DNA of 64,000 bases, from the NCBI RefSeq assembly GCF_009817885.1, contig NZ_CP041764.1, positions 4,960,001-5,024,000 of the forward strand. Direction: 5' to 3'. A program made the translations under genes and the position numbers. The notes under the pieces were generated by a model. That model was not told where the DNA came from. It searched no databases and saw nothing but the letters and a program-made list of their open reading frames with translations. Shown piece by piece: positions 45,638 to 52,622 of the stretch; positions within the stretch are counted from its first letter, which is position 1; each line of letters opens with the position of its first letter. This DNA is from Serratia rhizosphaerae. GTDB lineage: Bacteria; Pseudomonadota; Gammaproteobacteria; Enterobacterales; Enterobacteriaceae.

Positions 45638-46126
45638 ATGAAAAAAATTGAAGAGTCAGTTAATGATATCAAACGCCTGGTGCATTCGCTTGGAGTAAAC
45701 ACCAGCTATGTTGTTGAACCAGGATATACTGGTGACATTCCATCCATCAGTTTTACAGGAAAACAAATAACTTTAATAGCTAATTTCTGGAATGAATACC
45801 ATCCATTTTTAAAATTAATGGATGGGTTTGACATAGATGGATATGAACTGTATGGAATCAGCAACAAATCGGCGGATGGAAATAAAAAAATAAATATAGA
45901 ATCCGCGAACAGCTTATCAAATGAATTATCAAGTGATTATGATGAACAACTTGAAAACCTCGTAATCATTGGCGGAAATGGCACAGATATTTTTGTATGT
46001 GACCTTCAGTCCAAAAAATGGGATATGCGGGACAGCATTGCCATTGATGAGGCTTACGAGTCCCACGACTCATTTGAAAGTTTTCTGTCCTCAGTAGTAA
46101 ACACGATTATAGAAAACAATTCCTAA
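45638..46126 (+). CDS. SUKH/SMI1-KNR4-like immunity protein
   Basis: A 162-aa acidic protein starting at the ATG at 45638 (MKKIEESVNDIKRLVHSLG). The central LENLVIIGGNGTDIFVCDLQ and the ending DSFESFLSSVVNTIIENN are of the SUKH type, the most common immunity superfamily for nuclease toxins. It immediately follows the HNH toxin gene, so it most likely binds and blocks that toxin. A Rho-independent terminator follows. Confidence 0.72.
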   Translation: MKKIEESVNDIKRLVHSLGVNTSYVVEPGYTGDIPSISFTGKQITLIANFWNEYHPFLKLMDGFDIDGYELYGISNKSADGNKKINIESANSLSNELSSDYDEQLENLVIIGGNGTDIFVCDLQSKKWDMRDSIAIDEAYESHDSFESFLSSVVNTIIENNS

Positions 46127-46212
46127 GCAGGAAAATAGTTATAGATAGAGCCTCAAGCACTACCTATACTCTTCAGCAAGGGCAGACATAGCCCGAAAAT
46201 GCCTACCTGATA

Positions 46213-46238
46213 GACCCGGCACCGTGGCCGGGCTTTTT
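46213..46238 (+). terminator. Terminator after the toxin/immunity pair
   Basis: ACCCGGC, short loop, GCCGGGC and TTTTT; about 85 bases after the immunity stop and 23 bases before the IS end. Confidence 0.8.
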
Positions 46239-46339
46239 GCCTGCGACACGCCCATCTATACTGTAAGCATCCCTGCAAAACGAACCATTCACTTTTAGAG
46301 ATCTTCCGACATACTGATTATGTCCCTGAGGAGATCACC

Positions 46340-46606
46340 ATGCGTAAAGCCCGATTTACCGAGCACCAGATCATCACTGTTCTGAAGTCTGTTGAAGCCG
46401 GACGTACCGTCAAAGATGTCTGCCGCGAAGCGGGAATATCTGAGGCTTCGTACTATAACTGGAAAGCGAAGTATGGCGGCATGGAAGCCTCTGATATCAA
46501 AAAGATGAAGGATCTTGAGGACGAAAACCGCCGTCTCAAACAGATGTTTGCCGACCTGAGTCTGGAAAATCGCGCGTTAAAAGACGTCATTGAAAAAAAG
46601 CTTTAA
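46340..46606 (+). CDS. IS3-family transposase OrfA
   Basis: An 88-aa DNA-binding subunit with a helix-turn-helix (VKDVCREAGISEASYYNWKAKYGG) and a leucine-zipper-like C-terminus (LEDENRRLKQMFADLSLENRAL). It ends in GAAAAAAAG, where a -1 ribosomal frameshift would normally produce the OrfAB transposase. Intact by itself. Confidence 0.88.
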   Translation: MRKARFTEHQIITVLKSVEAGRTVKDVCREAGISEASYYNWKAKYGGMEASDIKKMKDLEDENRRLKQMFADLSLENRALKDVIEKKL

Positions 46607-47428
46607 AACCAGCGATAAAGCGTGAGCTCGTCAGCTATGTGAAAGAGATGTTTTCGATGAGCGTACGCCAGGCATGCAGGACGTTATCGCTGAGCAGGAC
46701 GGTGTATTTTTACCAGCCCGATACCCGGCGCGATGAGCCGGTGATCCAGGCGCTGACTGAACTGGCGGAGCGCTATCCGCGATACGGCTTTAAGAAGCTG
46801 TTCCAGTTGCTGCGCAGGCAGGGCAACAGGTGGAACCATAAACGCGTTCACCGGATTTACTGCCTGCTGAAACTGAATTTTCGCCGTAAGGGAAAGCAAC
46901 GTCTGCCGGTGCGCAATCCGGCTCCTCTGGCGACGCCGGAAGCACTTAACCAGAGCTGGTCGATAGATTTTATGCATGATGCGCTGGTGTGTGGCAGACG
47001 CTTCCGGACCTTCAATGTGGTGGATGATTTTAACCGTGAAGCGCTGGCGATAGAAATTGACCTGAATATCCCGGCGCAACGCGTCGTGAGAGTGCTGGAC
47101 AGGATAGTGGCAAACCGCGGCTATCCGGCCAGAACTGGTCTCACTGGCACTGGCGCAATGGGCCGAAGAACATGGTGTGTTGCTGGAATTCATCAAGCCG
47201 GGAAAGCCGACGCAGAATGCGTTTATCGAGCGTTTTAACCGGACATACCGGACAGAGATACTGGATTTTTATCTGTTCAGAACCCTGAATGAAGCGCGGG
47301 AAATTACGGAGTGCTGGCTGGCTGAATATAACAGCGAGCGGCCTCATGAATCCCTGAACAACCTGACTCCAGAAGAGTACCGGCTGATGGCTGAAAAACC
47401 GGAAATCTCAAAAAGTGCCTGGAACTAA
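46606..47428 (+). pseudogene. IS3-family transposase OrfB, frameshifted in the catalytic core
   Basis: DDE transposase. The frame entered by -1 slippage from orfA (or from the start at 46639) runs to 47238 and includes WSIDFMHDAL with the first catalytic aspartate. After NRGYP, near 47131, the sequence jumps straight to PELVSLALAQWAEEHG in another frame. The roughly eight codons that should lie between, including the DNG with the second catalytic aspartate, are missing. The rest (FIKPGKPTQNAFIERF with the glutamate, to 47428) is well preserved. So a short out-of-frame deletion has inactivated the enzyme. Confidence 0.8.
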
Positions 47429-47439
47429 AACCGGTGTGC

Positions 47440-47631
47440 TTACACCAGGGCATGGGCTCCGATATCTCCCCAGGTGCTGCCGGAAAGCTGCGGCTGTTCA
47501 CAAGGTTTGAATACGGACTCAAGAGGCAGTAGAACGAGCGGCGCCGCTGTTTCCGATACCCGTTCCGCGCAGGATGTCAAGAACAGCACCAGGAGCAGCG
47601 CGGCGGGCGCAGTCGTCATTTTTAATGGCAT
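47440..47631 (-). pseudogene. Rz1: Rz1 outer-membrane spanin, 3' end replaced by IS
   Basis: Outer-membrane lipoprotein half of the spanin pair, encoded in another frame inside Rz. MTTAPAALLLVLFLTSC is a lipoprotein signal with its lipobox cysteine. The sequence goes on through CEQPQLSGSTWGDIG. The stop at 47440 lies in the terminal inverted repeat of the IS, so the natural C-terminus was lost on insertion. Function of the remaining piece is doubtful. Confidence 0.7.
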
Positions 47632-47905
47632 CCTGATATTTCCTCTGGTAGTTTTCGCCCTGCTGGCGCAGCTGCTGCTCTCTCCGTTGTTGTTCTGCTA
47701 TCATTGCGCGATTACGGGCGTCATCCGCGCGCAGTGTGGTGATCAGTCCTGTCTGCTGCGCCAGCGTCTTTTTCTGCTCTGCAACCTGCTGGCGTGCCAG
47801 CTCCAACCGGTGCGACAACAGCGAGCTGTAACCGCCAAGGCAGGTAGCCACCAGCAACAGAAGCGCCAGGCTGCCGCCGGTGATCTTGTTCAAGTAAGCA
47901 TCCAT
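47519..47905 (-). CDS. Rz: Rz-like inner-membrane spanin
   Basis: A 128-aa phage lysis protein. The start is set at 47905 (MDAYLNKITGG) behind AGAGG. One N-terminal membrane segment (GSLALLLLVATCLGGY) is followed by a long coiled coil in the periplasm (RLELARQQVAEQKKTLAQQ to QQRREQQLRQQ). It pairs with Rz1 to fuse inner and outer membranes at the end of lysis. Rz1 overlaps its 3' half. It is the last of the leftward lysis genes before the IS. Confidence 0.8.
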   Translation of the reverse strand: MDAYLNKITGGSLALLLLVATCLGGYSSLLSHRLELARQQVAEQKKTLAQQTGLITTLRADDARNRAMIAEQQRREQQLRQQGENYQRKYQDAIKNDDCARRAAPGAVLDILRGTGIGNSGAARSTAS

Positions 47906-48037
47906 AACCTCTTCCAATTCAAATTTATTACCTAGTCCCCAATAAATGGGAATACTCACTCCCTGTGATACAATCATCATCATTAACCTATTGCTTCAAA
48001 AGTTATTTTTCACATAAAAATAATTAGGATGATAATA

Positions 48038-48601
48038 ATGAACACATTTAAAACCATCGTATGGCCGTGTATTACAATAATTGTTGTCTGTATTTCATGG
48101 GTGCTAATCAATGGTGACAAGGTCATTGATAACATTGAGAAGTTTAAAGTTTGGTACGGTTCCTCGGCAGCAATGGAAGGGATCTGGGACAACTCAACAG
48201 AAGGTGATATTGATCCCCCACTCTGGCTAACCAATCAAAATGAATTTGTTCAAGTTAGACTCACAGTAAAGGATTCAATTCTGGATGGTACAATTAGTTC
48301 AGAGAACCAGAGAAAGCATATTCCTTTTGACTATATCCTGTTAACCGGTAAGAAACGCCCCTTTAGAGATGTAATCGATGCTGAAGCTTTCGACTACATA
48401 GGCGGAAAACGGGTGTCTTTTGGAAAGTTTACTATAAGCATCGAAGGGGATGCGTTGGCGGTAGAGTCGTTATCTGATTCGCAAACATTTTTCCCGAAAA
48501 AATCTATGCTTATTAAGCAATCAACGATTGCTTTCCCTGAGTTGAGCGAAAATGACTCAAGTAAGCAAGATGGCAACAAGGACAAAAATCCACCAAAGTG
48601 A
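48038..48601 (+). CDS. Membrane-anchored hypothetical protein in the lysis region (moron candidate)
   Basis: A 187-aa protein read opposite to the lysis genes. The ATG at 48038 (MNTFKTIVWPC) has AGGA upstream. The N-terminal helix (IVWPCITIIVVCISWVLI) is a single membrane anchor or uncleaved signal. The rest is a soluble, mostly beta domain with no recognised motif, and a lysine/asparagine-rich tail. A separate gene in reverse orientation, AT-rich, in the middle of late genes fits a phage moron expressed from the lysogen, for instance in superinfection exclusion. The role is inference only. Confidence 0.6.
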   Translation: MNTFKTIVWPCITIIVVCISWVLINGDKVIDNIEKFKVWYGSSAAMEGIWDNSTEGDIDPPLWLTNQNEFVQVRLTVKDSILDGTISSENQRKHIPFDYILLTGKKRPFRDVIDAEAFDYIGGKRVSFGKFTISIEGDALAVESLSDSQTFFPKKSMLIKQSTIAFPELSENDSSKQDGNKDKNPPK

Positions 48602-48771
48602 GTTTTGCGTACAGACCATATAAATAGCTGTTAACAGCAAAATTAAAGTCATATCCCACCTGGCTGCCCGATACTCTCGCATTGAGAGTCGGGTTCATAA
48701 AAGTGTTGCATCCTAGAAAAGGTCGCACGTAGAGCTGTTCATTATGCGAGCGTGAATTACCCAAAACCAAA

Positions 48772-48791
48772 TACTGTATATGCATACAGTA
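48772..48791. promoter_or_regulatory. LexA (SOS) operator
   Basis: TACTGTATATGCATACAGTA fits the LexA consensus CTG-N10-CAG, with eight-base perfect arms. A second, partly overlapping CAGTATATACAGTA follows. It lies between the ends of the moron-like gene and the endolysin gene, so the gene it should control is not evident; a 100-codon minus-strand frame across it (48513-48815) shows no family features. Confidence 0.75.
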
Positions 48792-48811
48792 TATACAGTA
48801 TTCACTCAATA

Positions 48812-49312
48812 TCAATAGCTTTCTGATCCCCAGGTGCAGACGGTGTTTTCGACCTCACGCCGCGTGATCAGCCCTTTCCACTCTTTGCCGCCGGCATACT
48901 TCCAACGCTTCAGTTCACCGCACGCACCGGCCGGGTCGCCGGCATTCAATTTTTTCAGCATCGTGGAGCCGATAAACGCATACGGGCCAACGTTATAAGA
49001 GAACGAGTAAATCGCGGCGCGCTGGGTTTCAGTGGTTTTCACCTTGATAGCGGGTTCGACAAGGCGGGCGACTTTCTGCAGATCGGCTTTCAGTAGCGCA
49101 TCACATTCTGCATCGCTGTAGCGCTTTCCATAGATGATATCGGCACCCGTGTGGCCGTCGCAGACAGTCAGCACGCCGACAACGTCGCGATATGCCACAT
49201 GCCGCCGTCCCTCTAATCCATCATGGCCGCCGAGCATCGCAGTAGCGATAACGACAGCACCACCACCGCCAGTGACGGCCGCGATAATTCTGTTCCTGAG
49301 TTGTGGTGTCAT
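48812..49312 (-). CDS. SAR endolysin (phage lysozyme)
   Basis: Muramidase of 166 aa of the T4-lysozyme-like phage family. The N-terminal hydrophobic, glycine/alanine-rich stretch (IIAAVTGGGGAVVIATAMLGG) is a signal-arrest-release anchor, as in P21 R. The catalytic Glu-Asp-Thr triad is in LEGRRHVAYRDVVGVLTVCDGHTG. It degrades peptidoglycan once released from the membrane. It lies downstream of the holin gene, five bases apart. Confidence 0.88.
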   Translation of the reverse strand: MTPQLRNRIIAAVTGGGGAVVIATAMLGGHDGLEGRRHVAYRDVVGVLTVCDGHTGADIIYGKRYSDAECDALLKADLQKVARLVEPAIKVKTTETQRAAIYSFSYNVGPYAFIGSTMLKKLNAGDPAGACGELKRWKYAGGKEWKGLITRREVENTVCTWGSESY

Positions 49313-49317
49313 GGCGG

Positions 49318-49545
49318 TTACTCGCTCATTGCTCTGTACGCTGCTTTTGCCCGCTCTTTGTCATAACCGACAGCAGTCAGTTTGTTCACCAGCTGGCGCT
49401 TGTAGTACCAGTTCACCCCTGCCGTGAATATTGCAACGACAATACCCACCAGCACCGCCCAATCCTGTAAGGTCATGGCCCCGGCCGCTGTCAATATCGA
49501 TGCGATCCAATATGAAAGCTGGGAGCTGTACTTATCCATTCTCAT
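49318..49545 (-). CDS. Phage holin, class II type
   Basis: A 75-aa protein with two hydrophobic helices (SYWIASILTAAGAM and WAVLVGIVVAIFTAGVNWYY) and a basic C-terminal tail, like the S21 pinholin group. It depolarises the membrane and triggers the SAR endolysin encoded next to it. The pairing of this holin type with a SAR endolysin is the usual one. Confidence 0.8.
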   Translation of the reverse strand: MRMDKYSSQLSYWIASILTAAGAMTLQDWAVLVGIVVAIFTAGVNWYYKRQLVNKLTAVGYDKERAKAAYRAMSE

Positions 49546-49746
49546 ACCTCCCCCTTAGCGGGGCCTGCCCCGTTGTCCGGGTGATAGAAATTGAAAAGGC
49601 CCACAGAAGTGAGCCTTTGAGTTTAATTTAACCGCTTAAGTTTGGATCCTGACAGAAAGACTGCTGGCATTGGTAATGTATGTCATCATTACAGTAGCTT
49701 CTCAAATAAGAGGCGCAGTAATATTTTTTAACTCTGGAGATAGATA

Positions 49747-49989
49747 ATGTCCCAAGACTCACAAACTTTAACCCATTGCCCAGCTTGTAAAGCAGAAATC
49801 ATCGAAGATCCGATTCAGGGGAGCTATAAATCCTACACCTGCCCTAATCACCGTAAATTTTCCATTTCGCTTACAGCGATTACAATGATGCACGCGTATC
49901 CTAATTACAGCGACACTATTGGAAACCGAATTGCTAATGCTAGAGACAATGAGAATCCAGTGCGGATCACATCGGCTGATTTGCAGTAG
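49747..49989 (+). CDS. Small zinc-ribbon-like hypothetical protein
   Basis: An 80-aa protein with CPAC near the N-terminus and CPNH about 20 residues later, a possible zinc-binding ribbon. No function recognised. It is read opposite to the phage late genes and has its own Rho-independent terminator at 50006, so it is probably an independently expressed lysogen gene. Confidence 0.55.
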   Translation: MSQDSQTLTHCPACKAEIIEDPIQGSYKSYTCPNHRKFSISLTAITMMHAYPNYSDTIGNRIANARDNENPVRITSADLQ

Positions 49990-50005
49990 CAAGGACTGGA
50001 AAGCA

Positions 50006-50035
50006 AGAAACCCGCACTATTGGCGGGTTTCTTTT
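50006..50035 (+). terminator. Terminator of the zinc-ribbon-like gene
   Basis: AGAAACCCGC, short loop, GCGGGTTTCTTTT, 17 bases after the stop. Confidence 0.85.
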
Positions 50036-50099
50036 GAATTTATCGCTGCGGGTAAAACTTCGCGAAGCTTATATCAATTTACCTATTTTCCGCGCAAAG

Positions 50100-50654
50100 T
50101 CAACGATAAAATCGCTCACTGCTGGCACCGAACGCTTCGCTCATTGGCTGATACAACATGAACTCTGCCGCTTTTACCCACACTGCAACGCGCGTCTCAC
50201 ATGTGCGCAGACACCACTCCGGGCGCTTATTATGCAGGTCGGCAGCCATGGATTTCAGACTGCCCCCCTTTCCAATGTAGCGCTGCCGCAAAATATTCAT
50301 CAGGCCCGGCTGTTCATGCAGAACCGAGGCCATGACTTTGTCCATTACCGCGGCTTCTTTGTCGGTACAGAACGCAAAGCTGCTTTTTTGTTTCCCCTCT
50401 AAAATATCGAGCAGGTACTGATGCAGCTCTTCTTTCTCACATCCTGATTTTTTCAGTTGCTTCAATGCCTGGGCGATCGCTGACTTCGTGACCTTTTGGC
50501 TCGATAAAAGCTGATTGAACATACTGCCGGCGCTGCCGAACTGCTCCATGCCCGACCAACGCCCCCACATTTTCAACTTACCCTGCAGCCAGATCCGTTC
50601 CAGCGCACGCAGCTGCAGGCCGTCGTTTTTGCCAATATTGTCCGGATAGATCAT
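50100..50654 (-). CDS. Phage DUF1133-type late regulator (Q-like)
   Basis: A 184-aa phage protein of the DUF1133 type, which occupies the late antiterminator position in many lambdoid phages. It starts MIYPDNIGKNDGLQLRALERIW, has a helical middle, and then an HTH-like end (YIGKGGSLKSMAADLHNKRPEWCLRTCETRVAVWV). It overlaps the DUF1364-type gene by four bases and lies upstream of the holin, which fits a role in turning on lysis genes. Assignment by gene position and general resemblance. Confidence 0.7.
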   Translation of the reverse strand: MIYPDNIGKNDGLQLRALERIWLQGKLKMWGRWSGMEQFGSAGSMFNQLLSSQKVTKSAIAQALKQLKKSGCEKEELHQYLLDILEGKQKSSFAFCTDKEAAVMDKVMASVLHEQPGLMNILRQRYIGKGGSLKSMAADLHNKRPEWCLRTCETRVAVWVKAAEFMLYQPMSEAFGASSERFYR

Positions 50655-50938
50655 AGTTTCCCCTCACTTCTTAAAATTGCTTGCGTGCGGAATACCCCCT
50701 CGGCGTGCATTAGCCGCAGGTCATCGCGCGTGTATTCTGTTTTCGTTCTGCCGTCGATCGCATCGTGGCATGCGCTGCAGCCCCAGGCGCCCTGCGCATC
50801 ATCAGGCTTGATTGCGGTGCCGCTGGTACCGGCCATGCGGTAGTGCGCCAGCACGGTTGTTTCTGGGTTGAAGTTGCAAACGCCGGGAACACGGATCTGG
50901 CAATCCCGACCGCGGGCTTCTTTGCGTAAATTAGCCAT
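50651..50938 (-). CDS. Phage DUF1364-type protein with cysteine/histidine motif
   Basis: A 95-aa protein (start at 50938, MANLRKEARGRDCQIRVPGVC). The arrangement C..C, then VLAHYRMAG, then CSACHDAIDGR is typical of DUF1364, an HNH-related metal-binding phage family found in the nin-like region. It may be a structure-specific nuclease or recombination accessory factor; this is family inference. It is four bases overlapped with the DUF1133-type gene. Confidence 0.75.
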   Translation of the reverse strand: MANLRKEARGRDCQIRVPGVCNFNPETTVLAHYRMAGTSGTAIKPDDAQGAWGCSACHDAIDGRTKTEYTRDDLRLMHAEGVFRTQAILRSEGKL

Positions 50939-50940
50939 GA

Positions 50941-51155
50941 TCACCCCCACATCCGGTTGCGCCAGCGCCGGGCTGGACGTGGTGGTTTTTTGCTTTCTGG
51001 CAGATATGCGCTGACCGTCCAGGTGCTGAGGTCGTGATTTAGGCTGCGCTCAACATTCACACCGCGCTGGCGATACCGAGCGACCAGCTCGTCAGCCTGT
51101 GCATTCGAGCATTCGAGCATTCGAGATGATGGAACCAAGTTTTTTTCATAGCCAT
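50941..51155 (-). pseudogene. Small phage gene frameshifted by an 8-base repeat
   Basis: The ATG at 51155 overlaps the stop of the preceding DUF1367-type gene by one base (TGATG), so this is the natural start: MAMKKTWFHHLECSNA. Because the eight bases TCGAATGC occur three times, the frame shifts and stops at 51057 after 32 residues. With two copies it would read through QADELVARYRQRGVNVERS to the stop at 50941, giving a 68-aa protein. The downstream part could only be made from an internal ATG inside the repeat (51120). Function unknown; a typical small nin-region gene. Confidence 0.65.
51101..51124. repeat. Three tandem copies of an 8-base unit
   Basis: GCATTCGA repeated three times without a gap, inside the start of a small phage gene. 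Units of eight bases change the reading frame with each gain or loss. Confidence 0.95.
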
Positions 51156-51760
51156 CAATGCCCCTGCCCCGTATAGCTGAGCAACTGTGCGGCGGCGTTC
51201 TCTGCAGTCTGCTGATTAGGAAAAGAGCGGAACAGGATGTAGTTCCACAGTACATCGATGGTGGCTTTGTAGAGCTGGGCGAATTCGATATCGTCCATCT
51301 TTGCGAACGATACGCTGCGGGGTTCCTTGCGCACGCTGCCGTCGGGCATCTGGTATTCGGTGTAATGGCCAGATTGGATCGTTACCCAGGAGCGGAACGC
51401 CTCGAACGATTTTGTGATGGTGATATTGCCGGCGCGCTTTTCTGCAACGTCATGCAGATATTCGTCTGCGGCGGCCTGCAGTGTTTCCTCGTTGCCTGCG
51501 TAATACGCCAGAAACTTCACATACCCGGTGAGCAGCTCTTTATCGGCTGGGGATATGGCGCCGCCGGTTGGTTCCCAGTACTGGTACCCGAGATTTAGCA
51601 GCGAGAAATATTTACGGTGAAATGCCGGGTTACGCGCCTGGCTAAAATCAGCGTACAGGACAGCGCCAAACTTAACCTTGGTTTTGAGAAATTCCAGTGC
51701 GTCCGGCGTTGCCGGAACCAGCATATTTCCTGCGGATTTTACAAACGAATACTGCGCCAT
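51155..51760 (-). CDS. Phage DUF1367-type protein
   Basis: A 201-aa protein starting at 51760 (MAQYSFVKSAGNMLVPATP) behind GGAGATC; the frame upstream to 51793 is not family-like. It resembles DUF1367 proteins of lambdoid phages (NPAFHRKYFSLLNLGYQYW is a characteristic stretch). Its role is unknown; members sit in the recombination/nin segment. First intact gene of the leftward phage series. Confidence 0.75.
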   Translation of the reverse strand: MAQYSFVKSAGNMLVPATPDALEFLKTKVKFGAVLYADFSQARNPAFHRKYFSLLNLGYQYWEPTGGAISPADKELLTGYVKFLAYYAGNEETLQAAADEYLHDVAEKRAGNITITKSFEAFRSWVTIQSGHYTEYQMPDGSVRKEPRSVSFAKMDDIEFAQLYKATIDVLWNYILFRSFPNQQTAENAAAQLLSYTGQGH

Positions 51761-51830
51761 TGGGTGATCTCCAGTAGCGCAGCAGCTGTTCAAAAATTGA
51801 ACAGGCCGGGTGCTCAGTCCGACCTATTAA

Positions 51831-51956
51831 TTATAGCTCAATCCCGTCTGGTGACACAATCGAATAACCTGCGGATTTTGCCAAATCAATCAACGCGTTA
51901 AGTGAGGCTATATACTCGTGTTCCTTGACGATACGAGTTCCGATTATAGTACCGTA
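51831..51956 (-). pseudogene. Possible 3' fragment of a phage gene
   Basis: An open frame of 41 sense codons without an ATG, GTG or TTG near its beginning: GTRIVKEHEYIASLNALIDL, then AKSAGYSIVSPDGIEL and a stop. It looks like protein (hydrophobic heptads, no rare bias) but lacks a start, so it may be the end of a deleted gene upstream of the DUF1367-type gene. Confidence 0.3.
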
Positions 51957-52107
51957 TCACAGGTGATAACTATCCTACCGGTGCTTGGCAATAGATAATG
52001 AAAATCTTTAATATCAATCAATTAACTATCTCTTAATGTGTATTGCAGTGATATTGCACCAAATAACTGTGCAAATAAACAGTATTTGTTTTTGTGCCAA
52101 GCATTAA

Positions 52108-52130
52108 ACAAAAAACCGCCTTACGGCGGT
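52108..52130 (-). terminator. Minus-strand terminator
   Basis: AACCGCC, GTAA loop, GGCGGTT and TTTTTG on the minus strand. No intact minus-strand gene lies upstream of it, which suggests that it belonged to a phage gene or small RNA since lost. Confidence 0.7.
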
Positions 52131-52622
52131 TACGTTATAGGTGAGAGGCAGACCAAGCTTGATGCGGATTACCCTTCTTCAGCACCCGTGTGCCAATTCA
52201 GATGTTACCTGAGCCTCTTGGCTTTTCACGCATTGACCATACCCCACAACAGGCATGGCGAGAGTCTCTCAGGTCACAAACCAAAGATAACAGCCCCGAT
52301 ACGGCCCAACCGTACCAGGCAACCCTCTTCTCGCTATCCACTCTTTTTCAGTTTACCCCTGGCTCAGGCACCTAGATGTTGTGCTCCTCGGAAGCATAAG
52401 GGGGAGTTCAAAAACTGGGTCAAAAAAACCTCCAGAACTCCGATGGGTTAACTAAGCGATAATAACATCAAATATTAAAAGAAAACAATGGGGACATGTG
52501 ACAGCAAAGGTATATCATTCGACAAAAAATAATTATAAATTGAATTTTTTTACTGTATTTTTAAACATATAACACTCCCAGTAATTTACTGGTATTATAG
52601 AAAAAAACTCAAGGTTATAAAC
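52131..52622. other. Intergenic region upstream of the OLD-like gene
   Basis: About 490 bases. The left part is GC-moderate, phage-like sequence without a supportable frame. The right part (52440-52620) is very AT-rich and holds the promoter and AAGG ribosome site of the OLD-like gene. Nothing else recognised. Confidence 0.4.

Larger units (their letters stand above)
46262..47444 (+). mobile_element. IS3-family insertion sequence (defective)
   Basis: About 1183 bases bounded by imperfect inverted ends beginning TGTAAGCA on both sides (left TGTAAGCATCCC; right, reverse-complemented, TGTAAGCACACC). It carries the usual orfA/orfB pair with an A7G slippery site at the end of orfA. The flanking bases (ATAC left, CCAG right) show no target duplication, so rearrangement or deletion next to the element is likely. 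orfB is broken, so the copy cannot move on its own. It resembles IS1222-like members, an impression only. Confidence 0.85.

Noticed and set aside
48513..48815. 100-codon minus-strand frame across the LexA box
   Set aside because: Its 5' part lies in the operator and it overlaps the moron-like gene; no motif, so not called as a gene.
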